64,000 nucleotides of DNA, taken from Arion vulgaris (lineage: Eukaryota; Mollusca; Gastropoda; Stylommatophora; Arionidae). The stretch lies in contig CM036754.1 in NCBI GenBank assembly GCA_020796225.1, positions 18,552,867 to 18,616,866 of the forward strand. Direction: 5' to 3'. The position numbers and the translations under genes are program-made. How positions within the stretch are numbered: the first letter of the stretch is position 1; each line of letters begins with the position of its first letter. Under the pieces are notes generated by a model. That model ran no database searches. It worked only from the letters and a program-made list of their open reading frames with translations, and had not been told where the DNA came from. Below are positions 10,730-23,500 of this stretch, piece by piece.

Positions 10730-11175
10730 GATAGGCAAATGGCGCAATTAGATGCAACACGTCACCATGGACACAAAGAGCAATGTTAAACAAATCTTTC
10801 TCCACATTATGTTACAGTGCCAAACCTGGACGCTGACAACAAACGATAGAAGAAAGCTAGTCACAACAGAGATGAAGTGTTTACGAGAATGCTGGTAACA
10901 AGAAGAGACCGTTGAAATGAAGACATCAGGAAAGTGGTACAGCATCAGTACTAGACTTCATCGAAACAAATAAATGGTTCGGCCACGTAAGCAGATTACC
11001 ATCAGACAGTGCCTCAAGAGCAATGCTGCCGTACAATGGTCAAGCAAGGCCCTCAAGATGGACTCAGGATACAGAGGCGACTAAGATATTTAGATCTCAC
11101 AAGGGCCGTTCTAGAAATCTCTTCCTGACCGACGCTGTGAGGCAAACAGGTTTCGAGAAGAAGAAAGCGGCTTGA
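10730..11175 (+). mobile_element. LINE-B 3' fragment
   Basis: Non-LTR C-terminal coding remnant over several broken frames: [20 protein letters not shown], then [18 protein letters not shown] blocks. It matches 25840-26318 (+), 52010-52730 (+) and 62205-62930 (-). It ends in a purine-rich GAAGAAGAAAG tail. Confidence 0.75.
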
Positions 11176-11564
11176 GGCTGCCTTCTCCATTTGAACTGCA
11201 AGGCTTTTACGTGCTCAAATTGAACACTGTATCTAAGTTTCATTTTGTCTCATATCACTAGAACTCAATTTCACACACGAGATCTGAATGAAAGTATCCA
11301 GTTTCATGTTGCTTGTTTGTATTCGTTCTATCAACCAGAACACAGTTCTATGCTGTGTAGAGATGTAGAGTGTTGCGCTCCCGTTAGGTCTCTACGGCAT
11401 GTAAGACAGGAAAATTCTAATTTCGGAAAAGAAAGTGGATGCATTTCATCTTACAGAACACACATTTGTACAGACTGGAAATTGTGGGAAAAGGGGGAAA
11501 AGTGGGATCTCCCTATTTCACTAAGAGGTGTTTTATCCTAAAATTTATGTCTTCTGGAGAACTC
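11176..11564. other. Unassigned stretch
   Basis: A 98-codon plus frame (11245-11541) has no recognisable domain or splice context. I leave it uncalled. Confidence 0.45.
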
Positions 11565-12715
11565 ATCATCATCATGAAATAGCTTGTCCTGATCAGAACT
11601 TTGCCACCCAAACAGCCCTCCGAATTTCTCTCTTTCTATAGGCCTGCCTCTGCAGCTGTCATGTTCAAACCATCAGTTACATCCTGAATCCATCTTCTCC
11701 GTGGCTTCCTTTTCTTCTCACTTTCTGGTATGCCTCCTTCCATGATGGTCTTCTCCAGCCCTTCTGTCTTTTTATATGTCCAAAATATCTCAATTTTCTC
11801 CTTTTTATTTGTAGCATCAGCCAGTTTTCTTTGATTTTGAGTTCTTTCTGGATAGATCTATTTGTTCTCTTCTCTGTCCAAGATATACGAAGGACTTTCT
11901 GTAACACTTATATTCAAAAGCACATTTATGTTTTTTCACTGCTTTATTAAATGTCCATGCTTCACGTCCAACGTTGCCACTGGGAATATGTATGCTCTTA
12001 GTATTCTGATCTTTGTTTTATTATCAGTTCCGTTCATACTGTTTTGAGTTGTTAATTTTTTGTAAAGCCATGTTTGTTCTTCTTTTAATTTCCTTCATTC
12101 CATTTCCATCTGTTGTTAGCAGTGAACCAAGATATTAAAACTGTTCACATTTCTACTTTCTCTCCATTGATAAAAATATCTTTTGTCACGTTCGTTTTAT
12201 CTGTTGTTAATTTTTTTGTTTTGCTACATTGAGATATAGATTTTGTTTTTCGCTTTTATCTTTCACTTCTCCAAATAATTTCTCAACCCCTTTTTGGGAT
12301 GTTGACAGTAGCACTGTATCATCAGCGTATCTTAGTTCAGGTATTTTTCTTCCTCCGATTATAAAAGGATCGTATTGTTCTTTTCCGCTAATTTCTGTAA
12401 CATTCCTCATGATGTTTTCTGCATATATGTTAAACAGACAAGGCGACAGAATGCAGCCTTGTCTGACTCTCTGCCTATGTCAAACCAGTCTGATGTATCA
12501 TCACATGTTCTTAAAGCCGCCATTTGATCACTATAAAGTTCTCTCATGATCTGTATCAAATGTAATGGGAATCCTATTTCTCCCATAATCTTCAACAATT
12601 CCTGATGCTCTACACAATCAAATGCCTTTGAGTAAATAAAGCATGAGTATAGATCTACATTATACTCTCTAGATGTTTCTATGATTGTTCTCATGTTAAA
12701 TATATGGTCACAGTA
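11565..12715 (-). mobile_element. LINE-C: RTE/BovB-like element, RT to 3' end
   Basis: Minus strand, broken frames. RT motif A region YSKAFDCVEHQELL (about 12640), FDIGR (motif B region, decayed), ELRYADDTVLLSTS (motif C, about 12325), LYLNVAKQK, then [20 protein letters not shown] and YFGHIKRQKG downstream. The 3' terminus is a GATGAT tract (CATCATCATCATG on plus at 11567). This C-terminal layout is that of RTE-clade LINEs as I know them. Inactive. Confidence 0.85.
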
Positions 12716-13574
12716 TTCTATTCCATCTAAAAATAGAACAGGAAGTGAATTATTCAGTTCGAGGATATATCACAATTACTAATTATACTTCCTGTATGAA
12801 TCACGTGAAGCTCAAGGGGACGTAAAACGAGCGCATTCATTTTCTCTTCTAGTTTCAATCGGGCTCGACTAAATAAATGAACAGACGAGAAATTCATTGT
12901 TAGTCAGATCTTAGTTCGATGACGGGGAACATATTTTCAGAATCAGTTAAAGAAAACCACCCGCACTCATTCTTTCCTAAATAAAACTCTTAATACACTA
13001 ATAACATAGACATTGTGGTATCTACTAATTATGCTTTCAGAACGTCATAAGTAACTCATGAAGAAAATCTGATTTAAGTCAATTTCGTTGCTTTGAGAGT
13101 ATTGAATTTTCTGACTTTGCCATAGTCATTGGTACTTGATTACATGTTTATCTTGACAAAGTCAATCTTATCATGTTTTGACTAGTATAACATTTTCTGG
13201 TCAAGGGTCATGCTACCAGGCGTGCTGTGCATGATACAGAGGGTGTCCATCAGGCGGCTCGTCAAGAGGACGACATAAGAGGAAATTAAATACAATTTGA
13301 ATCATTCAATAATGAAATACCTTTACGCAACACTTTCCAATATTGATTTATGTTATTTCCGTATTGATGTATACAATTTTGTATTCTGTACATTTGTGCA
13401 GTTTTAAAATAAATCCGACGAAGGTTTTTTAAAACATTTGAGGCAGATTTCAGATTGCATATACTGAGAAGTATCCGCAGGCCTGATTCCTGCATTGTTT
13501 TGGCAAGGATAACATATAATATCTTGAGTCGGTCTTGCTACGCTAATAATTGCTAGTAATTGACTAGGGGAACA
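12716..13574. other. Unassigned AT-rich stretch
   Basis: Nothing beyond short frames. TTTTGACTAG-type words near 13175 recur near 14360 beside the 48-bp minisatellite. Confidence 0.45.
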
Positions 13575-13835
13575 TTTATCTGAAGGTCTCTGTGGTTAAG
13601 TGGTAGAGCCTTTGCTCTACGATCTGAAGGTCGTGGGTTCCAATACGGGCCTTGCAGTTATATTCACGAGTTTTCACAGAGATTATTGGATTATGGATAT
13701 AGGATTTTTCTGGAGAAAGTTCATTCTTTAGGCAATACTTCGGCAGGTGGCATTCAATACTGTGGCGATAGGCTGAGCCATTTGGAGTAGAACCCGACGC
13801 AATGCAGTAAATTCTTCGGACGTAGACCACTAGTT
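13575..13835 (+). mobile_element. SINE, family S1
   Basis: Head GGTCTCTGTGGTTAAGTGG with AAGGTCGTGGGTTCCAATAC (A and B boxes), then a diverged S1 body (GGCAGGTGGC, GAACCCGACGCAATG). Same family as 1855-2106. Confidence 0.75.
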
Positions 13836-13837
13836 TT

Positions 13838-14010
13838 TAGACTTGTACTATCTTGACTGTACATTCTTGTACTTGACTTGTACTATCTTGACTGTACTAT
13901 CTTGTACTTAGACTTGTACTATCTTGACTGTACTATCTTGTACTTAGACTTGTACTATCTTGACTGTACTATCTTGTACTTAGACTTGTACTATCTTGAA
14001 TTGTACTGTA
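13838..14010. repeat. 36-bp minisatellite, about 4-5 units
   Basis: Each unit carries three CTTG(T)ACTATC-like subrepeats. The last unit degrades into the following LINE fragment. Confidence 0.9.
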
Positions 14011-14250
14011 CTATCAAATGGTTTGGTCACTTTGTGAGACGGAACTAGACTACACCAGTTGCAAGAGCATACAAACTGAAAATGGAATCATCAAGAGGAA
14101 GTGGCAGACCAAGAAAAATGGGTTGATGGAGTTACAGACATCTTAAAACTCCACAAAACCACACCATATCAAGCGACCGAGCGTGCACTATCTCGGAAAC
14201 CGATTATCAGTTAAACATGCTATGCCTAACGGAAAAAAAAGCAGAGAAGG
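14011..14250 (+). mobile_element. LINE 3' fragment (LINE-A/B type)
   Basis: Broken frames with IKWFGHFV, MESSRGSGRPRKKW and DILKLHKTTPYQATERAL, the C-terminal end of an RTE-like LINE. An A-rich end follows near 14232. Confidence 0.65.
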
Positions 14251-14439
14251 ACAAAACAAAGAAAGAAGAAAACTATCTTAACTATTACCTACTGGTCAAT
14301 TCTACTATGTTTTTTACTAGTAGAAAATGTGTTAACTTGGCTAGTCAGTCTTAAAATGTTTTGACTAGGATAACAATTGATGTCTTGACTAAAGTCAGTC
14401 CTGCAAAATTGTACCTATGATATTGTTTGCTGACTTGAC

Positions 14440-15262
14440 TGGAGTCCCTCTTGCGATAACACGTGTTGTCTGTCTAGAGTCAGTCCTACGATGCTTAGCT
14501 AGAACTACACATGTTGTCTGGCTAGAGTCAGTCCTACGATGCTTAGCTGGGACGTACACGCGTTGTCTGGCTAAGTCAGTCCTACGATGCTTAGCTGGGG
14601 CTACACGTGTTGTCTGGCTAGAGTCAGTCCTACGATGCCTAGCTGGAACTACACGTGTTGTCTGTCTAGAGTCAGTCCTACGATGCTTAGCTGGAACTAC
14701 ACATGTTGTCTGGCTAGAGTCAGTCCTACGATGCTTAGCTGGGACGTACACGTGTTGTCTGGCTAAGTCAGTCCTACGATGCTTAGCTGGGGCTACACGT
14801 GTTGTCTGGCTAGAGTCAGTCCTACGATGCTTAGCTGGAACTACACGCGTTGTCTGGCTAAGTCAGTCCTACGATGCTTAGCTGGGGCTACACGTGTTGT
14901 CTGGCTAGAGTCAGTCCTACGATGCTTAGCTGGAACTACACGTGTTGTCTGGCTAGAGTCAGTCCTATGATGCCTAGCTGGAACTACACGTGTTGTCTGG
15001 CTAGAGTCAGTCCTACAATGCCTAGCTGGAACTACACGTGTTGTCTGGCTAGAGTCAGTCCTACGATGCTTAGCTGTGACTACACGTGTTGTCTGGCTAG
15101 AGTCAGTCCTACGATGCCTAGCTGGGACTACACGTGTTGTCTGGCTAGAGTCAGTCCTACGATGCTTAGCTGGAACTACACGTGTTGTCTGGCTAATAAG
15201 TCAGTCCTACGATGCTTAGCTGGGACTACACGTGTTGTCTGGATAGAGTCAGTCCTACGTGA
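14440..15262. repeat. 48-bp minisatellite, about 17 units
   Basis: The unit contains GAGTCAGTCCTACGATGC, TTAGCTGG and ACACGTGTTGTCTGG. Variants at GATGCTT/GATGCCT and GGGACTAC/GGAACTAC are interspersed. A few units lack 1-3 bp. Because 48 is a multiple of 3, long frames appear on both strands, but they break at every indel, so I do not call a protein. Confidence 0.95.
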
Positions 15263-15435
15263 CGATATATTAATCAGAGCAAATATTTACGGCTTAAACA
15301 AGACAAACATCTCAGTACTAAGATCATGGCTATTCCCAATGACAACAAAATACTAACCAGCAAGACAGTAACATATGCTTAGATTTAAAACTACTACTAA
15401 TGTAAGTTTTAAGGCATAAAACGTTAGTTAACTAT

Positions 15436-15665
15436 ATATTTGGAGTCTCTATAGCGAAGTGGTTAAGGCGTTTGATTAACGTTCGTAAGGTTGTAGGTTT
15501 AAAACCGAACAGAGTCACATGTACAAATTTGTTTTCAGAGATCGCTGTGATTGTTGCTGGAGTAACAGAGTTCGTGCTTTGTGCATCACTCTCTGGAGGT
15601 AGCGAGCTCTTTTCTGACGAGAGTGACGAAGCCATATGAGAACCCTATGCAATAAAGACTCAAAT
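15436..15665 (+). mobile_element. SINE, family S1
   Basis: Head GAGTCTCTATAGCGAAGTGG and TTGTAGGTTTAAAACC (decayed B box). The body includes GAGTTCGTGCTTTGTGCA and AAGCCATATGAGAACCC, as in the other S1 copies. Confidence 0.75.
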
Positions 15666-15884
15666 TCGCCTTTATACTTTTATCTATTATCTCTGCTTGT
15701 TAGCCAGTTGTGAAGATTCCTGACGTGTTCATCTCCGTAGGTTTGTGTTTCTTACTACTTTGTCATCTGCTGCGGCAAAGTGTCCAATGGAATCACGTTA
15801 ACTAATTTAATATCCGCAAATGAACTAACAAAAGGTTTGAAGAATATATTTGTACACTATCCTTTCTATATCTCATGTAATATT

Positions 15885-16250
15885 TTATATATATATATGG
15901 CCTTTTTCGTCTCTCGTCTCTACAGACGGTCAATTGACAAGTGTTTTACTGTGACAACTTCTGAGTTTTCGATTTTCTCTTTTGTCTTTCAGATCAGCCA
16001 TTAGTCTCTTCTCAAAAGACTTGCGCCCTTGCGCGATATCGCTTTCACACAACTTGTCATCAGCTAGTTTTTCCCATGTGCTGGGACCTATAGAAAGGTT
16101 TTTCCATTGAGGCCTTGCAGACATCTTTATATCCGAGCAGTGGTCTGTCCTGGTGTCTCTTTCCCTCCGAAAGTTCACAGAACAACATTTGTTTTTTATG
16201 CAACAAGTTGCCATTCTTCTCACATGCCCCACCCAGGGTAAATAAATATA
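15885..16250 (-). mobile_element. LINE-D 3' end
   Basis: The minus-strand frame (16232-15930) reads GHVRRMA, a [18 protein letters not shown] block in a neighbouring frame, then LSIGPSTWEKLADD and RKLRSCHSKTLVN. It matches the plus-strand copy at 17580-18470. The 3' end is GTCTCTACAGACGG followed by GGCCATATATATA. Confidence 0.75.
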
Positions 16251-16300
16251 TATATGGCCTTTTACGTCTTTACAGACGGTTAATTAATAAGCCGGATGAA
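16251..16300 (-). mobile_element. LINE-D terminal fragment
   Basis: ATATATATGGCCTTTTACG and TTTACAGACGGTTAATTA repeat the extreme 3' end seen at 15890-15945. This is a second, very short copy beside the first. Confidence 0.6.
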
Positions 16301-16787
16301 GTGTCTTATCCATTTATGCCTAGCTGGGCACTTGATATGGGACATGTGCCTTACCTATTTGGAAAAAAACCTCACCACCCTACTGTTTCCTATCCAGTTA
16401 CTGTTTCATATTAAGACACCTTCTTCCAAGTACTAGCACTCAGTACAGCATGGTCTCTGGCAACTCTCATCTCTGCTATGTAACAAGATGCGAACTATTT
16501 TTAATCGTCGTCGGAGTAATCTCTTCTAGATCTCCGTGGCACGATTATTAATTTCAACAAAATTGAAATATGAAACTTTGTATTATTGATGCATTTTATT
16601 GTCTCTAAGTTTTTCGTTATATATTTAACGAATTATATTTTTCACCTTTTAAATTATTAATTTGTATTTTTGTTAACGAAATTACGATTTTTTAAAAATG
16701 GGAATAACTTAATACGCAAATATTATCAATGTCGAAATATTATATTTTGTAAAAACAAATAAGGCCAACACAGTTTTGTGATCATGT
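16301..16787. other. AT-rich flank downstream of the PL14 gene
   Basis: No gene seen. It lies 3' of the minus-strand lyase gene. Confidence 0.5.
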
Positions 16788-16793
16788 TTTATT
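16788..16793 (-). terminator. Candidate polyadenylation signal AATAAA of the PL14 gene
   Basis: TTTATT on plus (AATAAA on minus), 81 bases past the stop codon at 16874-16876. This is the first canonical hexamer downstream on the minus strand. Placement is inference. Confidence 0.5.
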
Positions 16794-16873
16794 TTGTATA
16801 GAGCGCGTCACAGTCACGATTCCGGATGACAACACTAAATTATATATCTGTGACTTTCATTCCGTTGAGGACA

Positions 16874-17152
16874 TCATCCTACTACTGTACCTTCTGGAAC
16901 CTGTAGATGCAACTCCTTATAGTATGTATGGCAGTCGTTAGGTGCAGCATCTGAAGGATCACTTCCCCCAAAGAAGGTGGTAAAGAAGATACCCCTGTTG
17001 TGATAGCTGGCAACATTACGCATTAGCAGATTGCTGGCTGTGTAGCATTGTTGAGCTTGACCGTGAACTTGATTGCAGATCTTGACCCAGCCGTCGGTAT
17101 GACCAATTGTATTCAGGTGTACCTGCTCTGTCACAGTCTGCCAGACATTGTT
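16874..17152 (-). CDS. PL14 gene exon 6: C-terminal part and stop
   Basis: Acceptor TTGTTACCCAG, then [17 protein letters not shown], Cys324/Cys334, [14 protein letters not shown] and TYYKELHLQ, ending at TGA (16876-16874). Confidence 0.93.
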   Translation of the reverse strand, partial: NNVWQTVTEQVHLNTIGHTDGWVKICNQVHGQAQQCYTASNLLMRNVASYHNRGIFFTTFFGGSDPSDAAPNDCHTYYKELHLQVPEGTVVG

Positions 17153-17455
17153 CTGGGTAACAAACATATTTGTTTATATTTAATAATAATAATAATTTAT
17201 CACGTACCGTTATACGTTACATAGTGTCTGCAAGTAATTTATCCACACCACTCTAGCCTGGGCAACTCGATCAATCTCCCTCATGGAATTGTGACCGATA
17301 TTTCTTGCCTTTCTGAGTAAAGTTTGTTTCAGGATCCGCCTAGTGTGTCCTCTTGTTCTTGAACTCTTTGTATCCCCTTCAGTGTCTACTTTGGTTTTCT
17401 TGGATCATCTCTTCTAACATATCTCCATCTTCCTCTTATAAAAGGGATTATCCTC

Positions 17456-17544
<89 letters not shown>

Positions 17545-20501
17545 TTAGATGTATACGTACATATTTACTTATATGAACATCAGGTGGAACGACAAGGGGA
17601 CCAACATTGAAGTACTGCAACGTGCAAACTTGCCTTACATCATAGGCATGCTCAGCAGTAGAAGACTAAGATGGTCAGGGCATACAAGGAGACCAACATT
17701 GAAGTACTGCAACGTGCAAACTTACCTTACAATCATAGGCATGCTCAGCAGTAGAAGACTAAGATAGTCGTACAGGACCGAACGTTAATAGTGTCTGCAA
17801 ATTTACAAACTTAGCCTGGGCAATCATCAGCTGCTCAGCGAGTACCGAAGACTTAGAAGTTGTTCAGGATCAGGAGACCAACTGTTTGAATCTGTATCCC
17901 CTTCAGTGCCTACTTGCCCCTTCTAAAAATTCACTAGACATCATATATACAGTTATATATATAAGATATGATATATATAGATATATATTAATATAACATA
18001 AATTCCTTATCATATAGACATACTTAGAGTAAGTACTAATATGGTCAGGGGAACCAAGGGACCAACATTGAAGTACTGCAACGTGCAAACTTGCCTACAA
18101 TCATAGAGCATGCTCAGCAGTAGAAGACCAAGATGGTCAGGGCATGTAAAAAATAAACAATGACCGTATAAAGCAACAAGTGTTGTTCTGTGAACTTTCA
18201 GAAGGAAAGAGGCCCCAAGGCAGACCACTGCTCAGATATAAGGATGTATGCAAGGCCTCGATGAAGAGCTTTTCTATCGGTTCCAACAAATAGGAAAGAC
18301 TAGCTGATGACCAAGATGTTTGGAAAACAACATTAGCAAAAGTGCAGAATATGTTGAAAAGAGACTTAGGGATGAGCTAAAATACAAGAGAGACAAGCGC
18401 AAACTTGAAAGTTGTCACAGTAAAATACTTGTCAATTGGTTATGGGTTATTGGTTACAAAACTGACGTCACTGCACTCCGGGAAGACCCGTAAGTGCTCA
18501 GTCTCGAACAACAGATATAGAAGAGTATGCATACTGATGGTTCATGTGTCTCGCTGATTAAACACTCCTCACTCTGTCCCTCAGGTATCCAGATATATCC
18601 GTACAACGGGTAACACCAAACTGCTTAAATCAATGGATCGATTTATTATCTATTTTAGTGTCCTCACCCAACAGGCAGTCGCGAAGAGACCGAATAACAC
18701 CCCCTCCCCACCCACCCCCAATTATCCATCTTCAAATTCCAACAATCAGTGCTGTCGATGCAAGCCTGTCCGCTTACCCATTGCCGCAAACACCCTCATG
18801 CCTAGATCTGCGTAAGTCTATGTTGGTTAGAAACTTCTGTAGACGATATCCAATCATACCGAATTTTGCCCTTTTTGGATCTTGTGAAGCATCGACTCAC
18901 AGTCAGATACAACAAGTGCCCCAGTAAACGGAGTCCCAGAGAGCCAATGAAGGGCAGCAGTAATGACCTCAACCTACATCCTCATACTAGAAGTAGTTGT
19001 TCTGTATGCTCCACTTTGCCCTGCATCCAACCCTATCATGCGCATAAGCCAAGAAATCCCAGCCTGACTTCTCACCACGCATGACGCACATTTGCATTCC
19101 ATTAAAGTATTTTCAACTTGCCAATTGACCTGACCGTCTGTAAAGACGAAAAGGGCCATACATATATATACACGAGCCCGTCTGCCCAGCGTGTTCGTAG
19201 CGCGTTGGACTGCGGGTGACTAGTCCTCTGTGAGTGCGGGTTCAATTCCGCGGACTGGCAGAAAAGCTACAGGTTCCCCAGATTTACGGTGTTCGTGGCA
19301 CCGAACCGAAGGTTACGATGTCCATGACACCGAGCCGAAGAGCTTTCAGCTCAAGTGTTTCTGGATCGAAAAAAAAATATATACACTTACACGTATAAAT
19401 TACTTACTACATGAATATATACTATATGAGAGACTGTCAGTAATAACTAAAGTATAATTTTTTTAATAAACTTAGTTACTTTTCCATTCAGATTCGTTCA
19501 GTATAAATGTAATTTTAAAATTTTTATTATTTTTATTTCGCTAAGCTCTAAAAAAAAAACGACGCTTGATATTCAGCGCGTTAACCGCACCATATTATGT
19601 TATGTTATGCGATCGACGTCATAGCACATTGGGGATTCCCATTCGTGCTCTGTCCTCCGTTGCAGCAGCGATCCAAAAGTCCATTTGTTCACCGTACCCA
19701 TGAGAAATTGATTACTATATCTTATCTCTTTACCGCGAAGACGACACTGTCTGGCATGTCCAAACTTAACGCCTAATTCTCGAACTCGTTCCGGTGTCTG
19801 AGACTTGCACGTCACATAATTGAGAGCGTACCGCATTGATGATATCGGCTCTGTCCATACTTCTGCATTTATGTAACAACCGTGTCCTTTAGTGCACAGT
19901 ATAACTACAACATCATAGCAAGTCAAAGTTTATATTATTGGTAATATGAGTGACATACATAGGGCAATAATTATTTGTAAACATTGTCTGATTCTATATG
20001 TAGTATGCGTGTAAGTGAATTTCGTCACTTTTTTAAAATTCTTTTCTTGATAAAGGCCTTTTGATAGAAACGTTGTTATGTAGTGTTATTGTTTTTTATT
20101 TTGTAGAACTACAGTACTTTGTTTTTACGTGTTTCGCCATATATATATATATATATATGATTGATTTATTGATTGATTTATTGATTAATAGAACCAGTAT
20201 AATTGCACTTTGCTGAATAATCCTGTGTGAATCAATCTTTCTTTTACACAGGAATATATCAGTGGTAATGCTCGTACTCCATAGCAGCTGTGCGCGTTCC
20301 AGATGTGATTTTGAAAATGGTGACAATTTGTGTAGGACCATCATTTCTTTCTCTCTTTCTCTGTGTGTATGTACTCGTATGTATGTATGTGTGTGTATGT
20401 GTGTGTGTGCGTGCATGTATGTCTATGTATGTGCGTGTGAGTGTCTGTGTGTGTGCTAGAAGCAAAAAAATGGGGAAAAACTACGAAACAGAGCGAGTTC
20501 C

Positions 20502-20545
<44 letters not shown>

Positions 20546-23500
20546 GACGTATCTTAAGTGTTTGAATGTTGTACCAGAACGTACTAAGTTATTCTATAAT
20601 TTACAGAATATTAAAAAATTAAAAAATAATACATTTGACAACCTCCATAATCTTTCACATTACTCATATACTCATGGGTTTTCTCTGAAAAGGCCTGTCT
20701 AGACGCACGATTACTTCTAAACGTTACCATAGTTTGAATGAAACCTCTAAAGATAATATTAAATATTTCAACATTACATGGGAGTAAAGTATTGAATTCT
20801 TATATTTTGCCATCTTTTGTTGCAATTCCTTAACAAAATATAAATACAAACTTTATATTTTGATTTCCTTCTCTTTTTTAAATATCAGATCTAAACATAA
20901 TTGTTTGTTTGTAGTGGTTTTTTTTCTAAAATTGTCTATACTGTTATGGAATGCAGGCTATTATTAGAGAATGCATGAAAAGTAAAGTCGAAGAAAGGAA
21001 ACCATTCTCAAGGGATAAAAAAGACTTACTAAGATTATCTAGATAAAAGAGATTAATAATATCATATTAAATTTACTGATTAAAGAGCGGCACAAACAAA
21101 TTATTAGAGATTTCAAATAGTTGCTGCTTTTCATACTGTCGTTACTGCATGTAATACCGCTTTTATACTGTCGTTACCGCATGTAATACCGCTTTTTTAG
21201 GGCGATCTAGACATGAAGAGAGACATGGGTCTGTGGAATTTAATGGCTGGTGCAATCGCCGCGAACTTGTTCAGGTTATGATACTTTCTTTATGCCCTTG
21301 ACAGAAAAAACTCTTTAGCCGTACCGTGGATTGAACATGGGTCGCTCGCATGGAAGCTCTGCTCTAATCCATTCGGTCAGACTCCTCCGTTGTTGCTGGT
21401 TGTGAGGGGAAAAATAAGTGAAACGATGGTCACTTTTGTTTTTTTGGTTTTAGTCTGAGAAAACCATCTTAATAGAGTACACTATAATTGGCGGCTGACA
21501 CAACCCAGGCACGTTCATGGGCAGACGTCAGATAGTAGGAGGTCAGTCACCAAATTAAGTACCTCAGATATCTAGGAAACCTGACAGACCTGAAGCTGAC
21601 TGCCCAATTTGTGGTCCACTGTTGATTAAGCTCGTTACCAAATATCGCTGAAGAAAAGATGTATAATGTCGGATACACCAGAGAGCACATTAGTTGCTAT
21701 GAAATCTGTCTACACCGGAGAAAAAAAAGATTGGTAAACAAATCATCCTGGCAAACAAGTCACCTAGCTGCTTTGCAGCCACCATCTTGAATGGTACAAT
21801 CTCTATATTATACAATTCTAACAGAAAAAACACACAATAATAACATGCAAATAAGGAGTAAGTCCCTATATGAAACAGTTAGAGGATAGATCAGGGTATA
21901 TACCAGGACTCCAGAATTTGGCATGAGACAAGCTGATCTATTGTCGAGATATTTTTTCTATCATATTTCACTGGAGGGAAATGTTGCCATTAAGAAGCTT
22001 AACCTGGACAAGGTTGTCGACTTCATTTTCTAGATTAGATTGGGTATAAGCTTTTGAATTTTCGGACTGACTTCTTAACAGTCCTTCGAAATTTCTCTCT
22101 CTCTCTCTCTCTCAATTGACAGATGACACACCTTTGCAGCCGTCATGCTCAAATCAGCAGTTAATCATGAATCTATGTTCTCCGTGGTCTTCCTCTTTTC
22201 CTCAATGCTGCGATGCCTCCTTCCATAATGGTTTTCTTCAATCCTACGTGTCTTTTAATATGTTCAACATGCTTAAGTTTTCTCATTTTAATGTCTTGCA
22301 TCAGTCAGTTCTCTTTGATGTTGAGTTCTTTCTGGATAAATGTATGTGTTCTCTTTTCTGTCAATTATTTGTCTATTTATTAAATATAGTATAATATAAC
22401 TAATATAAAATAATATAATCAATTTCAGTGACGGCTCGTCATTAAGGGCCATTGGTGCCGGGCCCCATCAAAAATAATGTATAACGTGTATTTATTATTT
22501 TATAGATTAAAATATAGCAACCCAAAGTCATGATTTATTTCGAAAAATTGTCTGACCCCACCAACAAAAAAGATCACGAGCCGCCACTGATCAATTTACC
22601 TGGAACTTAATTTTTCCTCGACCAATGGAGTGACCGTACTCGTAGTTAACTATAACATCTGGGCGGTTGGCAAATCCGGCTGCCTGATTGGTGGGTATAT
22701 AGGCATAGAGCTCTCCGTCACCACCAGAACGCCACATAAGTCTGAAAATTATGGAATTTTTGCACATTACAGCAATAAGTAAAGTTGTGTATTTCAATGA
22801 TAAGTTTAGATATTTTATGTATATCCTTGACATGTCATAGTTGACACATATAGAGCTCACACAAGTGGTTCTCATTGCTGCAGGTCTGATGCACGTCATG
22901 TCATAGTTGACACATATAGATCACACACAAGTGATTCTCATTGCTACCGGTCTGATGTACCTCATGTCATAGTTGACACATATAGAGCACACACATAGCT
23001 ATTCTCGTTGCTGTCGGTCTGATGCACACGGTATCTCTTAGCAGTCCACAATATCTTATTGCCATGGTAATATGTCATTGAAAATCAATAAGAGTAGTTA
23101 GTGAAGCCGCTGAGCAGGCTAAAATCATTAAATATTTTAACAAAATGTGAATAATTTTCGTTATCTTGAAAATTACATCAAAGACCACCGCCGGTGCTAC
23201 GAAGTTTATGAACTGTCGCTGATATCTTCCTGTGCAAGAAAGACGTCGGATCACACATAGTTATTCCCACAGTGCAATGAGATTTGTTTTATCAATCAAT
23301 GAAACAAATAAATATTGAAGACAGGTTTAACCGGGCTGCAAATTATATGACATAATGAAAAGCAAACAGTTTGACACAAGAGTGAGATGAGGAAGAATGT
23401 AGCATGTCTTCCTTCAGACAAAATAAAAAAAATGTAACAGATTAATAAACACAAACAAAAGAAACACATTATTAGTACGCATATCTTAATAGAACCAATA

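Noticed and set aside
14440..15356. Repeat-protein genes in the 48-bp array (154 and 160 codons)
   Set aside because: The period is a multiple of three, so open frames are expected. Both strands are open and indels break them.
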